This document shows positions 1-7,817 of a stretch of 47,313 bases of DNA, in pieces (the stretch's first letter is position 1; every line of letters begins with the position of its first letter). Source of the DNA: Oceanimonas marisflavi (GTDB lineage: Bacteria > Pseudomonadota > Gammaproteobacteria > Enterobacterales > Aeromonadaceae); NCBI RefSeq assembly GCF_003049725.1, contig NZ_QAGM01000024.1, positions 1-47,313 of the forward strand, given 5' to 3'. The notes below the pieces were generated by a model. It was given only the letters and a program-made list of their open reading frames with translations. It was not told the origin of the DNA and ran no database searches. A program made the translations under genes and the position numbers.

Positions 1-59
1 GGAAGCAAGTCCTTGATCCGTTCCCACTGGTCATCTCTCAGTACTGTACGCTCACTCAT
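1..59 (-). CDS. IS5-family transposase, N-terminal 19 codons (truncated by window edge)
   Basis: Reading leftwards from the ATG at 57-59, the frame gives MSERTVLRDDQWERIKDLL and continues past the edge. An N-terminus of the form D-x-Q-W-x-x-I-x-x-L-L-P is typical of the DUF4096-type amino end of IS427/IS1031-group IS5 transposases. A GGAG Shine-Dalgarno sequence sits 6 bases upstream of the ATG. The gene starts about 50 bp inside the IS end, as expected for these short elements. The rest of the gene, including the DDE residues, lies outside the window. The C-terminus at the right edge probably belongs to another copy of the same element. Confidence 0.8.
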   Translation of the reverse strand, partial: MSERTVLRDDQWERIKDLL

Positions 60-125
60 TTACACTCCGAAGGCCCTGATGCAAGTGGCTATCGGTAGGA
101 GTTTACACTAATTGAGAACGCCACC
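1..125 (-). mobile_element. IS5-family insertion sequence, 5' end (partial)
   Basis: This is the transposase-start end of an IS that runs off the left edge. The outer terminal repeat is ATTGAGAACGCCACC at 111-125, the reverse complement (one mismatch in 15) of GGGGGCGTTCTCAAT at the IS boundary near the right edge (47092-47106). The next bases outside are TA (126-127), and the right copy is also bordered by TA, fitting a TA target duplication as in IS427-type members of IS5. The IS name cannot be given from these fragments. Confidence 0.85.
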
Positions 126-157
126 TAATGTAATTGGTATAAGTTGACGAAAATATG

Positions 158-182
158 CGTTCCCACGCAGAGCATGGGAACG
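158..182. repeat. REP-like palindrome
   Basis: An imperfect palindrome with arms CGTTCCCA and TGGGAACG around a short loop. Sequences of this type (CGTTCCCACGC...GCGTGGGAACG) are widespread intergenic repeats in Proteobacteria. It lies between the IS end and the purD terminator. Confidence 0.6.
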
Positions 183-195
183 AGACATCCATAAA

Positions 196-222
196 AAAAC
201 GGGGCCAAATTGGCCCCGTTTT
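196..222. terminator. Bidirectional Rho-independent terminator after purD
   Basis: A perfect 13-bp inverted repeat (AAAACGGGGCCAA, 1-nt centre, then its complement) gives a GC-rich stem flanked by A-tract and T-tract. It starts 30 bases beyond the purD stop on the minus strand, where the transcript would end in a U-run. Its symmetry allows use on both strands. Confidence 0.9.
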
Positions 223-251
223 GCTTTCACTTTCAGCTTCACGCTTCCAGC

Positions 252-1538
252 TTATGACTGCGCTTCCCGCTCAATCGCCCGCCAGGCGATATCGCTGCGG
301 AAGAAGACATCATCCCACTTGATCTGACGAGTCAGCTCATAGGCCTTCTGCTGAGCCTGACTGACGCTCTCGCCCAGGGCGGTGGCGCACAGCACCCGGC
401 CGCCGGCGGTGACCAGCTCGTTATCCTTGAACTGAGTGCCGGCATGGAACACCTTGGCCCCCTCGGCCTCGGCGGGAATGCCGGTGATGGCGTCACCCTG
501 ACGGTAGGCACCGGGGTAGCCGCCGGCGGCCAGCACCACGCCCACGGCGGCGCGCGGGTCAAACTCGGCAGTGGCCTTGTCCAGCTCACCCTTGCAACCG
601 GCCAGGCACAGCTCCACCAGATCGGACTTGAGCCGCAGCATGATGGGCTGGGTTTCCGGATCGCCAAAGCGGCAGTTGAACTCGATCACCTTGGGCTGAC
701 CGGCTTTGTCGATCATCAGGCCGGCATACAGGAAGCCCTTGTAGACATGGCCTTCTTCCGCCATGCCACGCACCGTGGGCATGATCACCTGTTCCATAAT
801 GCGGTCATGAATTTCCTGGGTCACCACCGGGGCCGGGCTGTAGGCGCCCATGCCGCCGGTGTTGGGGCCGGTATCCTTGTCGCCCACGCGCTTGTGATCC
901 TGGCTGGTGGCCATGGGCAGCACATGCTCGCCGTCCACCATCACGATAAAGGAGGCTTCCTCGCCCTCGAGGAATTCCTCGATCACCACCCGGCTGCCGG
1001 CATCGCCAAAGGCGTTGCCCGCCAGCATGTCGCGCACCGCGTCTTCGGCTTCTTCCTGGGTCATGGCCACAATCACGCCCTTGCCCGCGGCCAGGCCGTC
1101 GGCCTTGATCACGATGGGGGCACCCTGCTCACGCAGGTAGGCCAGCGCCGGCTCCACTTCGGTGAAGTTCTGGTAGGCGGCGGTCGGGATGTGATGGCGG
1201 GCCAGGAAGTCCTTGGTAAAGGCCTTGGAGCCTTCCAGCTGAGCCGCGCCGGCGGTGGGGCCGAAAATGGCCAGGCCGTCGGCTTCAAAGGCGTCAACCA
1301 CACCGGCCACCAGCGGGGCTTCGGGACCGACGATGGTCAGTTCTACTCGCTCCTGTTTGGCAAAGGCCAGCAGAGCGGGAATGTCGGTGGCGGAAATGGC
1401 CACGTTGGTGAGAGCCGGTTCCAGCTCGGTGCCGGCGTTGCCCGGGGCCACGAAGACCTTGCTTACCCTGGGCGACTGGGCGGCTTTCCAGGCCAGGGCG
1501 TGTTCACGCCCGCCACCGCCGATTACCAATACGTTCAT
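252..1538 (-). CDS. purD: Phosphoribosylamine-glycine ligase (GAR synthetase)
   Basis: Catalyses ATP-dependent joining of glycine to 5-phosphoribosylamine, step 2 of de novo purine synthesis, in the cytoplasm. The 428-residue length matches bacterial PurD. The N-terminus carries the VLVIGGGGREHALAWK phosphate-binding loop, followed by an ATP-grasp core with IKADGLAAGKGV (about 145-156) and the acidic metal-binding segment EFNCRFGDPETQ near residue 290. Start ATG is supported by GAGGAAAC seven bases upstream. It follows purH by 16 bp, so purHD is one operon as in enterobacteria, and it ends in a strong terminator at 196-222. No missing catalytic motif was noticed. Confidence 0.97.
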   Translation of the reverse strand: MNVLVIGGGGREHALAWKAAQSPRVSKVFVAPGNAGTELEPALTNVAISATDIPALLAFAKQERVELTIVGPEAPLVAGVVDAFEADGLAIFGPTAGAAQLEGSKAFTKDFLARHHIPTAAYQNFTEVEPALAYLREQGAPIVIKADGLAAGKGVIVAMTQEEAEDAVRDMLAGNAFGDAGSRVVIEEFLEGEEASFIVMVDGEHVLPMATSQDHKRVGDKDTGPNTGGMGAYSPAPVVTQEIHDRIMEQVIMPTVRGMAEEGHVYKGFLYAGLMIDKAGQPKVIEFNCRFGDPETQPIMLRLKSDLVELCLAGCKGELDKATAEFDPRAAVGVVLAAGGYPGAYRQGDAITGIPAEAEGAKVFHAGTQFKDNELVTAGGRVLCATALGESVSQAQQKAYELTRQIKWDDVFFRSDIAWRAIEREAQS

Positions 1539-1554
1539 GCTTGTTTCCTCGCAA

Positions 1555-3138
1555 TCAGTGACGGAAGTGGCGCATGCCGGTGAACACCATGGCCATACCG
1601 TGCTCGTCGGCGGCCTGGATCACTTCTTCGTCGCGCATGGAGCCACCGGGCTGGATCACACAGCTGATGCCGGCGGCGGCAGCGGCGTCGATGCCGTCAC
1701 GGAAGGGGAAGAAGGCGTCGGACGCCATGACGGAGCCCTCTACCTGCAGACCTTCGTCGGCGGCCTTGATGCCGGCAATCTTGGCGGAGTACACCCGGCT
1801 CATCTGGCCGGCGCCCACACCTATGGTCTGGCTGCCCTTGGCGTAGACGATGGCGTTGGATTTAACGAACTTGGCCACCTTCCAGCAGAACAGCAGATCC
1901 TTCAGCTCTTCTTCGGTGGGCTGACGCTTGGACACCACCTTGAGATCGGCCATGTCGACCATGCCCTGATCCCGGTCCTGCACCAGAATGCCGCCGTTCA
2001 CCCGCTTGATGTCGAGACCCCTGGTCTGGCTGCTCCACTGACCGCATTCCAGCAGGCGCACGTTTTTCTTGTCGGCCACGGCGGCTTTTGCTTCGGCGCT
2101 GATGGACGGGGCGATGATCACTTCCACAAACTGGCGATCGATAATGGCGCGGGCAGTGGCTTCATCCAGCTCGCGGTTAAAGGCGATGATGCCGCCAAAG
2201 GCGGAAGTCGGGTCGGTCTGGTAGGCGCGATCGTAGGCTTCCAGCAGATCCTTGCCCAGGGCCACGCCACAGGGGTTGGCGTGCTTGACGATGACACAGG
2301 CCGGCTCATCGAATTCCTTCACGCACTCCAGGGCGGCGTCGGTGTCGGCGATGTTGTTGTAGGACAGCTCCTTGCCCTGCAGCTGGGTGGCGGTGGCCAC
2401 GGAGGCTTCGTCGACCTTGTTTTCCACGTAGAAGGCGGCGCTCTGGTGGCTGTTTTCGCCGTAGCGCAGATCCTGCTTCTTGGTGAACTGGTAGTTGACG
2501 GTGCGCGGGAACCTGGAACCCTCGGCGGCCTCGTGATAGGCCGGTACCATGGTGCCGAAGTAGTTGGCGATCATGCCGTCGTACTGGGCGGTGTGCTCAA
2601 AGGCGGCAATGGCCAGGCTGAAGCGGGTGGCCTGGCTCAGGCTGTTGTCGTTGGCATCCAGCTCGGTCAGCAGGCGATCGTAGTCGCTGGCGTTAACCAC
2701 AATGGCCACGTCGTTGTGGTTTTTGGCCGCAGCGCGCACCATGGTAGGGCCACCGATGTCGATGTTTTCAATGGCGTTTTCCAGGCTGCAGTCAGCCTTG
2801 GCAACGGTATTGGCGAAAGGATAGAGATTGACTACCACCATGTCGATGGGCGCAATGCCGTGCTCGGCCATGATGGCGTCGTCCTGGCCGCGACGACCCA
2901 GAATGCCGCCGTGTACCTTGGGGTGGAGTGTCTTGACACGACCGTCCATCATTTCCGGAAAACCGGTATAGTCGGATACTTCGGTCACAGGCAGGCCTTG
3001 CTCCGCCAGCAGACGGGCGGTGCCACCGGTAGACAGCAGCTCTACACCACGGGCGTGCAGCCCCTGGGCGAAGGCCACAATGCCTTGTTTGTCGGACACA
3101 CTCAGGAGAGCTCGGCGAATGGGTCGGGCAGTTTCCAT
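1555..3138 (-). CDS. purH: Bifunctional AICAR formyltransferase / IMP cyclohydrolase
   Basis: Performs the last two steps of IMP synthesis: formylation of AICAR by 10-formyl-THF and ring closure. At 527 residues it is close to the E. coli enzyme. The N-terminal MGS-like cyclohydrolase domain (about 1-195) begins [13 protein letters not shown] and contains [10 protein letters not shown]. The C-terminal transformylase domain carries the signature KHANPCG with the Lys-His catalytic pair. It is the first gene of the purHD operon. The leader (3139-3250) contains an 11-bp inverted repeat listed separately. No convincing PurR operator was seen upstream. Confidence 0.97.
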   Translation of the reverse strand: METARPIRRALLSVSDKQGIVAFAQGLHARGVELLSTGGTARLLAEQGLPVTEVSDYTGFPEMMDGRVKTLHPKVHGGILGRRGQDDAIMAEHGIAPIDMVVVNLYPFANTVAKADCSLENAIENIDIGGPTMVRAAAKNHNDVAIVVNASDYDRLLTELDANDNSLSQATRFSLAIAAFEHTAQYDGMIANYFGTMVPAYHEAAEGSRFPRTVNYQFTKKQDLRYGENSHQSAAFYVENKVDEASVATATQLQGKELSYNNIADTDAALECVKEFDEPACVIVKHANPCGVALGKDLLEAYDRAYQTDPTSAFGGIIAFNRELDEATARAIIDRQFVEVIIAPSISAEAKAAVADKKNVRLLECGQWSSQTRGLDIKRVNGGILVQDRDQGMVDMADLKVVSKRQPTEEELKDLLFCWKVAKFVKSNAIVYAKGSQTIGVGAGQMSRVYSAKIAGIKAADEGLQVEGSVMASDAFFPFRDGIDAAAAAGISCVIQPGGSMRDEEVIQAADEHGMAMVFTGMRHFRH

Positions 3139-3170
3139 TATGTTCTCGTTCCTTTAACGATTCATCGGGG

Positions 3171-3217
3171 GGTTTGGTAAAATCGGCGAAAGCAATCGAC
3201 ACCGGCTTTACCAAACC
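3171..3217 (-). promoter_or_regulatory. Inverted repeat in the purH leader
   Basis: GGTTTGGTAAA (3171-3181) and its exact complement TTTACCAAACC (3207-3217) are separated by 25 bases, 33-79 bases upstream of the purH start. In the purH transcript this could form an 11-bp stem, followed on that strand by a C-run and then the ribosome-binding region. It could be a leader hairpin or a regulator site; the sequence alone does not decide. Confidence 0.4.
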
Positions 3218-3339
3218 GCCTGGTACGCCAGAACAGAAGGCGGCATATTCTACCCGTTTTTGCCGCTGAATGCCGGACTATTTGGTTTGGTGTAAAGAGG
3301 TTTTATCTGTAATTAAACCAGGGCTGAAAGGAGAGATAA

Positions 3340-3768
3340 ATGTATCGCATCGGCGAGCTGGCCAGGGCCTTCGGCATCAAGACCGACACCCTGCGTTTTT
3401 ATGAAAAGGAAGGGCTGCTGGTGCCCAGTTTACGTACTCCCACCGGATACCGGCAATACAGCGAAGACGACAAGAAGCGGCTGCATTTTATTTTGCGCAG
3501 CAAGAGGGTGGGCTTTTCTCTCAAAGACATTGAAGAGCTGCTGGCATTGCGCATCAGCAGCTGTAAAGTGACCTGCCGCGAAGTCAAGGCGGTGGCCGAC
3601 AGCAAGCTGGCCGAGGTGGAAGAACGCATTCGCGAGCTGGAGCAGTTTCGCCGCTCCCTGCGGCAGTTGTCGGATGCCTGTTGCGGCGGGCTGGAAAGCG
3701 CCGAGCACTGCTCCATTCTGGAGGCGCTGGACGGCAAGCTTGATAATACCGACAATAACGCCCGCTAA
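3340..3768 (+). CDS. zntR: MerR-family metal-responsive regulator, ZntR-like
   Basis: A 142-residue MerR protein: winged HTH at the N-terminus (YRIGELARAFGIKTDTLRFYEKEGLL), dimerisation coiled coil (about 80-112) and a C-terminal metal loop. Cysteines fall at 79, 114, 115 and 124, the positions used by E. coli ZntR for Zn(II). The usual His119 is Glu here and a histidine is at 123. Start ATG has AGGAGA 5-6 bases upstream. In the family, ZntR twists the long-spacer zntA promoter to induce zinc export. No zntA is present in the window; the nearest efflux ATPase is CopA 10 kb away, whose promoter looks CueR-type. Zn, Cd or Pb sensing is most likely; exact specificity is uncertain. Confidence 0.85.
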   Translation: MYRIGELARAFGIKTDTLRFYEKEGLLVPSLRTPTGYRQYSEDDKKRLHFILRSKRVGFSLKDIEELLALRISSCKVTCREVKAVADSKLAEVEERIRELEQFRRSLRQLSDACCGGLESAEHCSILEALDGKLDNTDNNAR

Positions 3769-3782
3769 TTCTCACCTGAAAG

Positions 3783-3810
3783 GGCCGCCGCCGGCGGCCT
3801 GTCTTGTTGT
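3783..3810 (+). terminator. Terminator hairpin after zntR
   Basis: Stem GGCCGCC (3783-3789), loop GCC, stem GGCGGCC (3793-3799), followed by TGTCTTGTTGT, a modest T-rich tail. It begins 15 bases after the zntR stop codon. Confidence 0.75.
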
Positions 3811-3824
3811 GCCTGTGTAGAGCT

Positions 3825-3911
3825 GTAGGCGCCGCTTTAGCCGGCGCAATTATGCAGACATCCGAGTGAAAGGCGTGCGTTGCACGCCCTGCCGGCTGAA
3901 GCGGCAGCTAC
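3825..3911. repeat. Intergenic hairpin repeat, family II, copy 1
   Basis: An outer imperfect inverted repeat (GTAG..GCCGCTTTAGCCGG paired with CCGGCTGAAGCGGC..CTAC) encloses an inner hairpin GGCGTGC-GTT-GCACGCC at 3872-3888. A second copy at 31724-31812 has the same outer arms but an inner hairpin GGCCTGT-TGC-ACAGGCC, so the inner stem changes while pairing is kept. It lies between zntR and the permease gene. Confidence 0.75.
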
Positions 3912-3947
3912 GGCATTTTCTTTATTCTTTATCACGGGAGACTTTTC

Positions 3948-5231
3948 ATGCGACACCACCTGGGGTGGGGACTGAGCGTGACTCAGTGGTTTGTGTTTTT
4001 GCTGGCCAACGCCCTGGCCCTGCCCATTGTGCTGGGCCAGGCCTTTGGGCTCGACAGTGCCGAGGTGGCGGGCCTGGTGCAGCGTACCCTGCTGGTGGTG
4101 GGTCTGAGCTCCGGTCTGCAGGCCTGGCTGGGGCACCGTTACCCCATTGCCGACGGCCCCGCCGGCTCCTGGGCCATCGTGTTTGTGGTAATGGCCTACA
4201 TCGGCAGGGAGCAGGGACTCGACAGTTTCGACACCCTGCGGCTGCTCTCCGGCGGTGTGCTGGTGGCGGGACTGATTATGCTGGTGCTGGGAATCGCCCA
4301 GCAGGTGCACCGGCTGCTGTTTCTGTTCACACCCCTGGTGACCGGCTGCTTTATTCTGCTGCTGGTGATTCAGCTGGCCGGGGTGTTTGTGCGCGGCATG
4401 GTCACGGATCCGCGCACCGGCACCATGAGCCTGCCGGTGCTGCTGATTGGCCTGCTGGTGTTTCTCGGGGTGCTGCTGTGCTCCTTCAGTCGTCACACTC
4501 TGCTGCGCACCTATGCGGTGCTGGTGGGCATTGTGCTGGGCTGGGGGGCGTTCTGGCTGTTCGGACTGTCGCCGCTGGCGGTGGCAGAAGATGCCGGTCT
4601 GGCGCTGCCGGCGCTGTTTGCCTGGGGCCTGCCCCGGCTGGATGCGGGCATGCTGGTGGTGGCGGTGCTGTTCTCGCTGCTGCTGTTTTCCAACCAGATT
4701 GCGGCGGTAACGGCGGTGTCGGCGGTGGTGCGGGAGCGCCAGCCCGATGACCATGCCGTGATCAACCGCAGCAGCCGAATGTCGGGCATCAGCCATGGTC
4801 TGGCGGGCTGCTTTTCCACCATTGCCGTGGTGCCGCTGCCGGTGACTGCCGGCTTTATTCAGCTGAGCGGAGAAGACAGACGGGGCCCCTTTTTGCTGGC
4901 CTGCGCCCTGCTGGCGCTGGTGGCGCTGTTTCCGGGCGCGGTGGGCGTGCTGTCGCTGCTGCCGGCGCCGGTGGCCAACGCCGCCCTGCTGGCCACCTTT
5001 ATCAAGCTGGTGAGCCTGGCGTTTCAGCTTATTACCAAAAACGGCATGGACAACCGCGCCAGCACCATAGTGGGCGTCGCCCTGTTGCTGGGAGTCGGCT
5101 GCATGTTCCTGCCCCCCGCGCTGTACCGCCATTTTCCCGGGCTGGCGCAATATCTGCTGGGCAACGGCCTGCTTACCGGCACCCTGCTGGCACTGGCCAT
5201 GGAGCAGCTCTGGTCAAAAGGGAAGGGGTAA
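3948..5231 (+). CDS. NCS2-family nucleobase permease (YbbY-like)
   Basis: A 427-residue inner-membrane protein with 12-14 hydrophobic segments, of the nucleobase:cation symporter-2 (xanthine/uracil permease) fold. The opening WFVFLLANALALPIVLGQAFGL, the segment ADGPAGSWAIVFVV and the ending YLLGNGLLTGTLLALAMEQLW resemble E. coli YbbY more than UraA or XanQ. The canonical QNxG motif is replaced by PVTAGFIQLSGEDR, so purine, uracil or another substrate cannot be assigned. Start ATG is preceded by GGGAG. It is a single-gene unit between two hairpin repeats. A purine substrate would fit the nearby purHD, but that is inference. Confidence 0.8.
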   Translation: MRHHLGWGLSVTQWFVFLLANALALPIVLGQAFGLDSAEVAGLVQRTLLVVGLSSGLQAWLGHRYPIADGPAGSWAIVFVVMAYIGREQGLDSFDTLRLLSGGVLVAGLIMLVLGIAQQVHRLLFLFTPLVTGCFILLLVIQLAGVFVRGMVTDPRTGTMSLPVLLIGLLVFLGVLLCSFSRHTLLRTYAVLVGIVLGWGAFWLFGLSPLAVAEDAGLALPALFAWGLPRLDAGMLVVAVLFSLLLFSNQIAAVTAVSAVVRERQPDDHAVINRSSRMSGISHGLAGCFSTIAVVPLPVTAGFIQLSGEDRRGPFLLACALLALVALFPGAVGVLSLLPAPVANAALLATFIKLVSLAFQLITKNGMDNRASTIVGVALLLGVGCMFLPPALYRHFPGLAQYLLGNGLLTGTLLALAMEQLWSKGKG

Positions 5232-5250
5232 TATCGCGAATACAGGTGTC

Positions 5251-5333
5251 GTAGGTTGCGAATGAGCGCAGCGAATTCCAACACGCAGGCGGCTGTAAAA
5301 TGTTGGGATTCGCTGCGCTCATCGCCAACCTAC
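5251..5333. repeat. Intergenic long-hairpin repeat, family III, copy 1
   Basis: A long inverted repeat: GTAGGTTG..ATGAGCGCAGCGAAT..CCAACA on the left and TGTTGG..ATTCGCTGCGCTCAT..CCAACCTAC on the right, with a 17-nt centre. It starts 19 bases after the permease stop codon and may end both convergent transcripts. A related copy is at 28864-28945. Repeats of the form GTAGGTTGG..GAGCG.AGCGAA..CCAACA are known to be widespread in proteobacterial intergenic DNA. Confidence 0.8.
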
Positions 5334-5364
5334 CATTCATTGGTGTGGCAGATGTTCGTCTTCC

Positions 5365-5787
5365 TTACCTTACCACCAGCACGGCGCAGTCGGCGTGGCG
5401 TACCACCCTGGAGGAATTGGATCCCAGCAGGTAGGTCTCGGCCCCCGGGCGAGAAGCGGGCATGACGATGAGATTCACTGCCAGCTTTTTCGCCCGGGCC
5501 AGAATGGTGTCGTACACCACGCCGTGGCGCACTTCCAGCCGGCCCTGATGGCTGGCCGGAATATGGGTCTGCATAAAGTCATGCAGCTGTGCGGTGATCG
5601 CCTTATCCTGTTTTTCCAGCAGTTCTTTTGAATAAAAGGGCGCGGCGGCGTGATGCACCCGTGACGGATTCACATACAGCAGGTGAATACGGCCCTGTGG
5701 ATGGCATAACCTCAGGGCCGATGCCACCACCTGCGGGTACAGCTCCTGGTGCTCAAAGTCGAGCGGCAACAGTATTTCCTTGAACAT
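5365..5787 (-). CDS. Universal stress protein, TRAP-associated (TeaD-like)
   Basis: A 140-residue UspA-fold protein. The start MFKEILLPLDF and the C-terminal ATP-binding signature (PASRPGAETYLLGSNSSRVVRHADCAVLVV, residues about 110-139 in outline) are clear. It is the last gene of the dctP-Q-M-usp operon, beginning 6 bp after the dctM stop. In Halomonas elongata the same arrangement (teaABCD) encodes an ectoine TRAP transporter whose UspA-like TeaD binds ATP and down-regulates uptake. A similar regulatory role here is inferred from gene order and family only. Confidence 0.88.
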   Translation of the reverse strand: MFKEILLPLDFEHQELYPQVVASALRLCHPQGRIHLLYVNPSRVHHAAAPFYSKELLEKQDKAITAQLHDFMQTHIPASHQGRLEVRHGVVYDTILARAKKLAVNLIVMPASRPGAETYLLGSNSSRVVRHADCAVLVVR

Positions 5788-5793
5788 AAATGG

Positions 5794-7110
5794 TTACCCC
5801 ATCAGTTTATTGGGCAGCCAGGTCACGATTTCCGGGACCAGCATGCACAGGATCAGCACTCCCAGCTTGAGCGCCACAAAGGGCAGAATGGACTTGTAGA
5901 TATCCATCATGGTCACTCCGGGCGGGGCAATGCCCTTGAGGTAGAAGAGCGCAAAGCCATAGGGCGGCGTCTGCACGGCTATCTCGATATTCAGAATCAT
6001 CAGTATGCCGAACCAGATGGGGTCATAACCCAGGCTCACCGCAATGGGAGTAAACAGCGGTGCGCAGATCAGCACGATGATCATTTCATCGATAATAAAG
6101 CCGAGCAGCAGCATCACCACCTGCATCATGATGATGATGACAATGGGAGGCAGATCCAGGCCGGCGGCAAAGTCGGCCACCATGCCCTGCACGCCCATCA
6201 GCAGGTGAAAGTTGCTGAATACCGAGGCGCCCAGCACAATCCAGATGGCCACGCTCACCAGCAGCGCGGTTTCGGCGCCGGAGCGTTTCATCATGTTTAG
6301 TTTGAAGCGCTTGTACAGCATGGCCAGCAGCAGGGCGCCGACCACGCCAATGGCGCCGGACTCGGTGGGCGTGGCAATGCCACTGATAATGCTGCCCAGC
6401 ACCAGCACAATCAGCCCCAGGGCCATAAAGCCGTCGCGCAGGGTGATCAGCTTTTCCCGCCGGTTTTTGGGCACGTCCAGGGCGTGGCCCATAGGCGCCC
6501 GCTCCGGGTTGAGCTTGCAGGAGATCACCACATACAGCATCAGCACGGTAATGGAGATCAGCGCCGGCACCATGGCGCCGATAAACATTTTGCCCACCGA
6601 GTTCTGGGTGGTGGAGCTGAACAAAATCATGGGAATGCTGGGGGGGATCAGAATGCCGAGGCCGCCGCCGGCCATGATTACCCCAAGGGCCAGCTTCTTG
6701 TCGTAGCCGCGCTCCAGCATGGGGCGCAGGGCAATGCTGCCCGAGGTCATGATGCCGGCACCGATAATGCCCACCATGGCACCGATCATGGAGCAGACCC
6801 CGATCACACTGATGGCCAGCGACCCGCGAATGCGGCCAATCACCAGCTGGCTCGCCTTGAACATGGCATCGCCAATGCCGGAGCGGGTCAGCAGCTGACC
6901 CATATAGATGTAAAGGGGAATGGCCAGCAGCACAAAGCTGAACAGGGTGCTTTCAATGGTGGTGGGCACTATGTTGAAAATGCCTTCGCCCCAGGTGGCA
7001 TAGCCCAGCAGCATGGCCACGCCGCCCAAGGCCAGGCCCACCTGGGCGCCCATAATAAAGGACACCAGTACGCCCACCAGCAGCAGGCCGGTGATCAGTT
7101 CAATACTCAT
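5794..7110 (-). CDS. dctM: TRAP transporter large permease (DctM family)
   Basis: Large membrane subunit of a tripartite ATP-independent periplasmic transporter, driving solute uptake with a sodium or proton gradient. At 438 residues with 12 or more membrane segments it has normal DctM length. Family features include GGVAMLLGYATWGEG near the N-terminus, PLYIYMGQLL, a glycine-rich MAGGGLGILIPPSIPMI segment and PPYGFALFYLKGIAPPGVTM near the end. Its start overlaps the dctQ stop (ATGA, 7107-7110), implying translational coupling. The transported solute is unknown. Confidence 0.95.
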   Translation of the reverse strand: MSIELITGLLLVGVLVSFIMGAQVGLALGGVAMLLGYATWGEGIFNIVPTTIESTLFSFVLLAIPLYIYMGQLLTRSGIGDAMFKASQLVIGRIRGSLAISVIGVCSMIGAMVGIIGAGIMTSGSIALRPMLERGYDKKLALGVIMAGGGLGILIPPSIPMILFSSTTQNSVGKMFIGAMVPALISITVLMLYVVISCKLNPERAPMGHALDVPKNRREKLITLRDGFMALGLIVLVLGSIISGIATPTESGAIGVVGALLLAMLYKRFKLNMMKRSGAETALLVSVAIWIVLGASVFSNFHLLMGVQGMVADFAAGLDLPPIVIIIMMQVVMLLLGFIIDEMIIVLICAPLFTPIAVSLGYDPIWFGILMILNIEIAVQTPPYGFALFYLKGIAPPGVTMMDIYKSILPFVALKLGVLILCMLVPEIVTWLPNKLMG

Positions 7111-7640
7111 GCTTGTTCTTCCTCATTCAGCAGAGGTTCACCGGTCACCAGTTGCCAGGCGTCCTTGATCATGTCGGCGGACAGTTGCATCAAAAACAGC
7201 ACGGCGGCGGCGGTGACCATGATCCAGAAATGGGTGATGGAAGGGGCCCACTCCGACTGGCGGGTATAGCCGAACTCCATGGCTTCCACCGCTTTCTCCC
7301 AGCCCTTGGTAGCGATTACCAGCAGGAAAAAACCGCCAAGGGTGTTGGCCAGCAGATCAAAGGCGTTTTTCCAGCGCTGGGACACCGCCAGATACACGAT
7401 GTCGACATTGATGTGGGATTTTTTCAGCTGGGCGTGGGCGCCACACAGGGCGCCGATATAGCCGAACAGAAACAGCGACACGTCATAGGCCCAGAGGGTA
7501 GGGCGGTCGAGTACATAGCGGGAGAACACCTCAAAGGCGACGGTGCCCGCCAGCAGCGGCAAAGCCAGGGAAATGGTGTGGCTGGTGAGCGACACCAGCC
7601 AGCCGGTGCCCCTGCACCAGAAACTAAGCAGTGTTTTCAT
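7107..7640 (-). CDS. dctQ: TRAP transporter small permease (DctQ family)
   Basis: A 177-residue membrane protein with four predicted transmembrane segments and the DctQ signature around EVFSRYVLDRPTLWAYDVSLFLF. It pairs with DctM, whose start codon overlaps its stop. The 177-base gap separating it from upstream dctP contains a structured two-hairpin repeat (7679-7780), so the dctQM part of the transcript may be made at a different level from dctP. The ribosome-binding site is weak (GGATTTATC-ATG). Confidence 0.92.
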   Translation of the reverse strand: MKTLLSFWCRGTGWLVSLTSHTISLALPLLAGTVAFEVFSRYVLDRPTLWAYDVSLFLFGYIGALCGAHAQLKKSHINVDIVYLAVSQRWKNAFDLLANTLGGFFLLVIATKGWEKAVEAMEFGYTRQSEWAPSITHFWIMVTAAAVLFLMQLSADMIKDAWQLVTGEPLLNEEEQA

Positions 7641-7678
7641 GATAAATCCGGGGGGTGTCTGTACGTTCGGGAAAGAGC

Positions 7679-7780
7679 GGCCAAAGAGCCCACTTCACCG
7701 ACACGCCGTAAACTCATCCCTGAGGGCTCCACTGCGCCATCCATGGCGCAGAGGGTACGTTGAAGCGGCTCTCTTTGGCC
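7679..7780 (-). repeat. Two-hairpin ANGGA element, copy R1 (inside TRAP operon)
   Basis: The outer stem is GGCCAAAGAG (from 7679) pairing with CTCTTTGGCC (ending 7780). Inside are hairpins CTC-ATCCCT-GAG (7713-7724) and the palindrome CTGCGCC-ATCCAT-GGCGCAG (7732-7751). On the minus strand, which is the dctPQM coding sense, the loops read AGGGAT and ATGGAT. It lies between dctP and dctQ. Intercistronic hairpins after a binding-protein gene often stabilise the upstream mRNA segment, as known for malE. Confidence 0.85.
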
Positions 7781-7817
7781 TGCTATCGACAGACGCAGAG
7801 GTCTGTTACGGCCAGGC

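Noticed and set aside
3218-3339. PurR operator upstream of purH
   Set aside because: No 16-bp match to the ACGCAAACGTTTGCGT-type site was found; the closest stretch (GGCAAAAACGGG on the minus strand) matches only partly.
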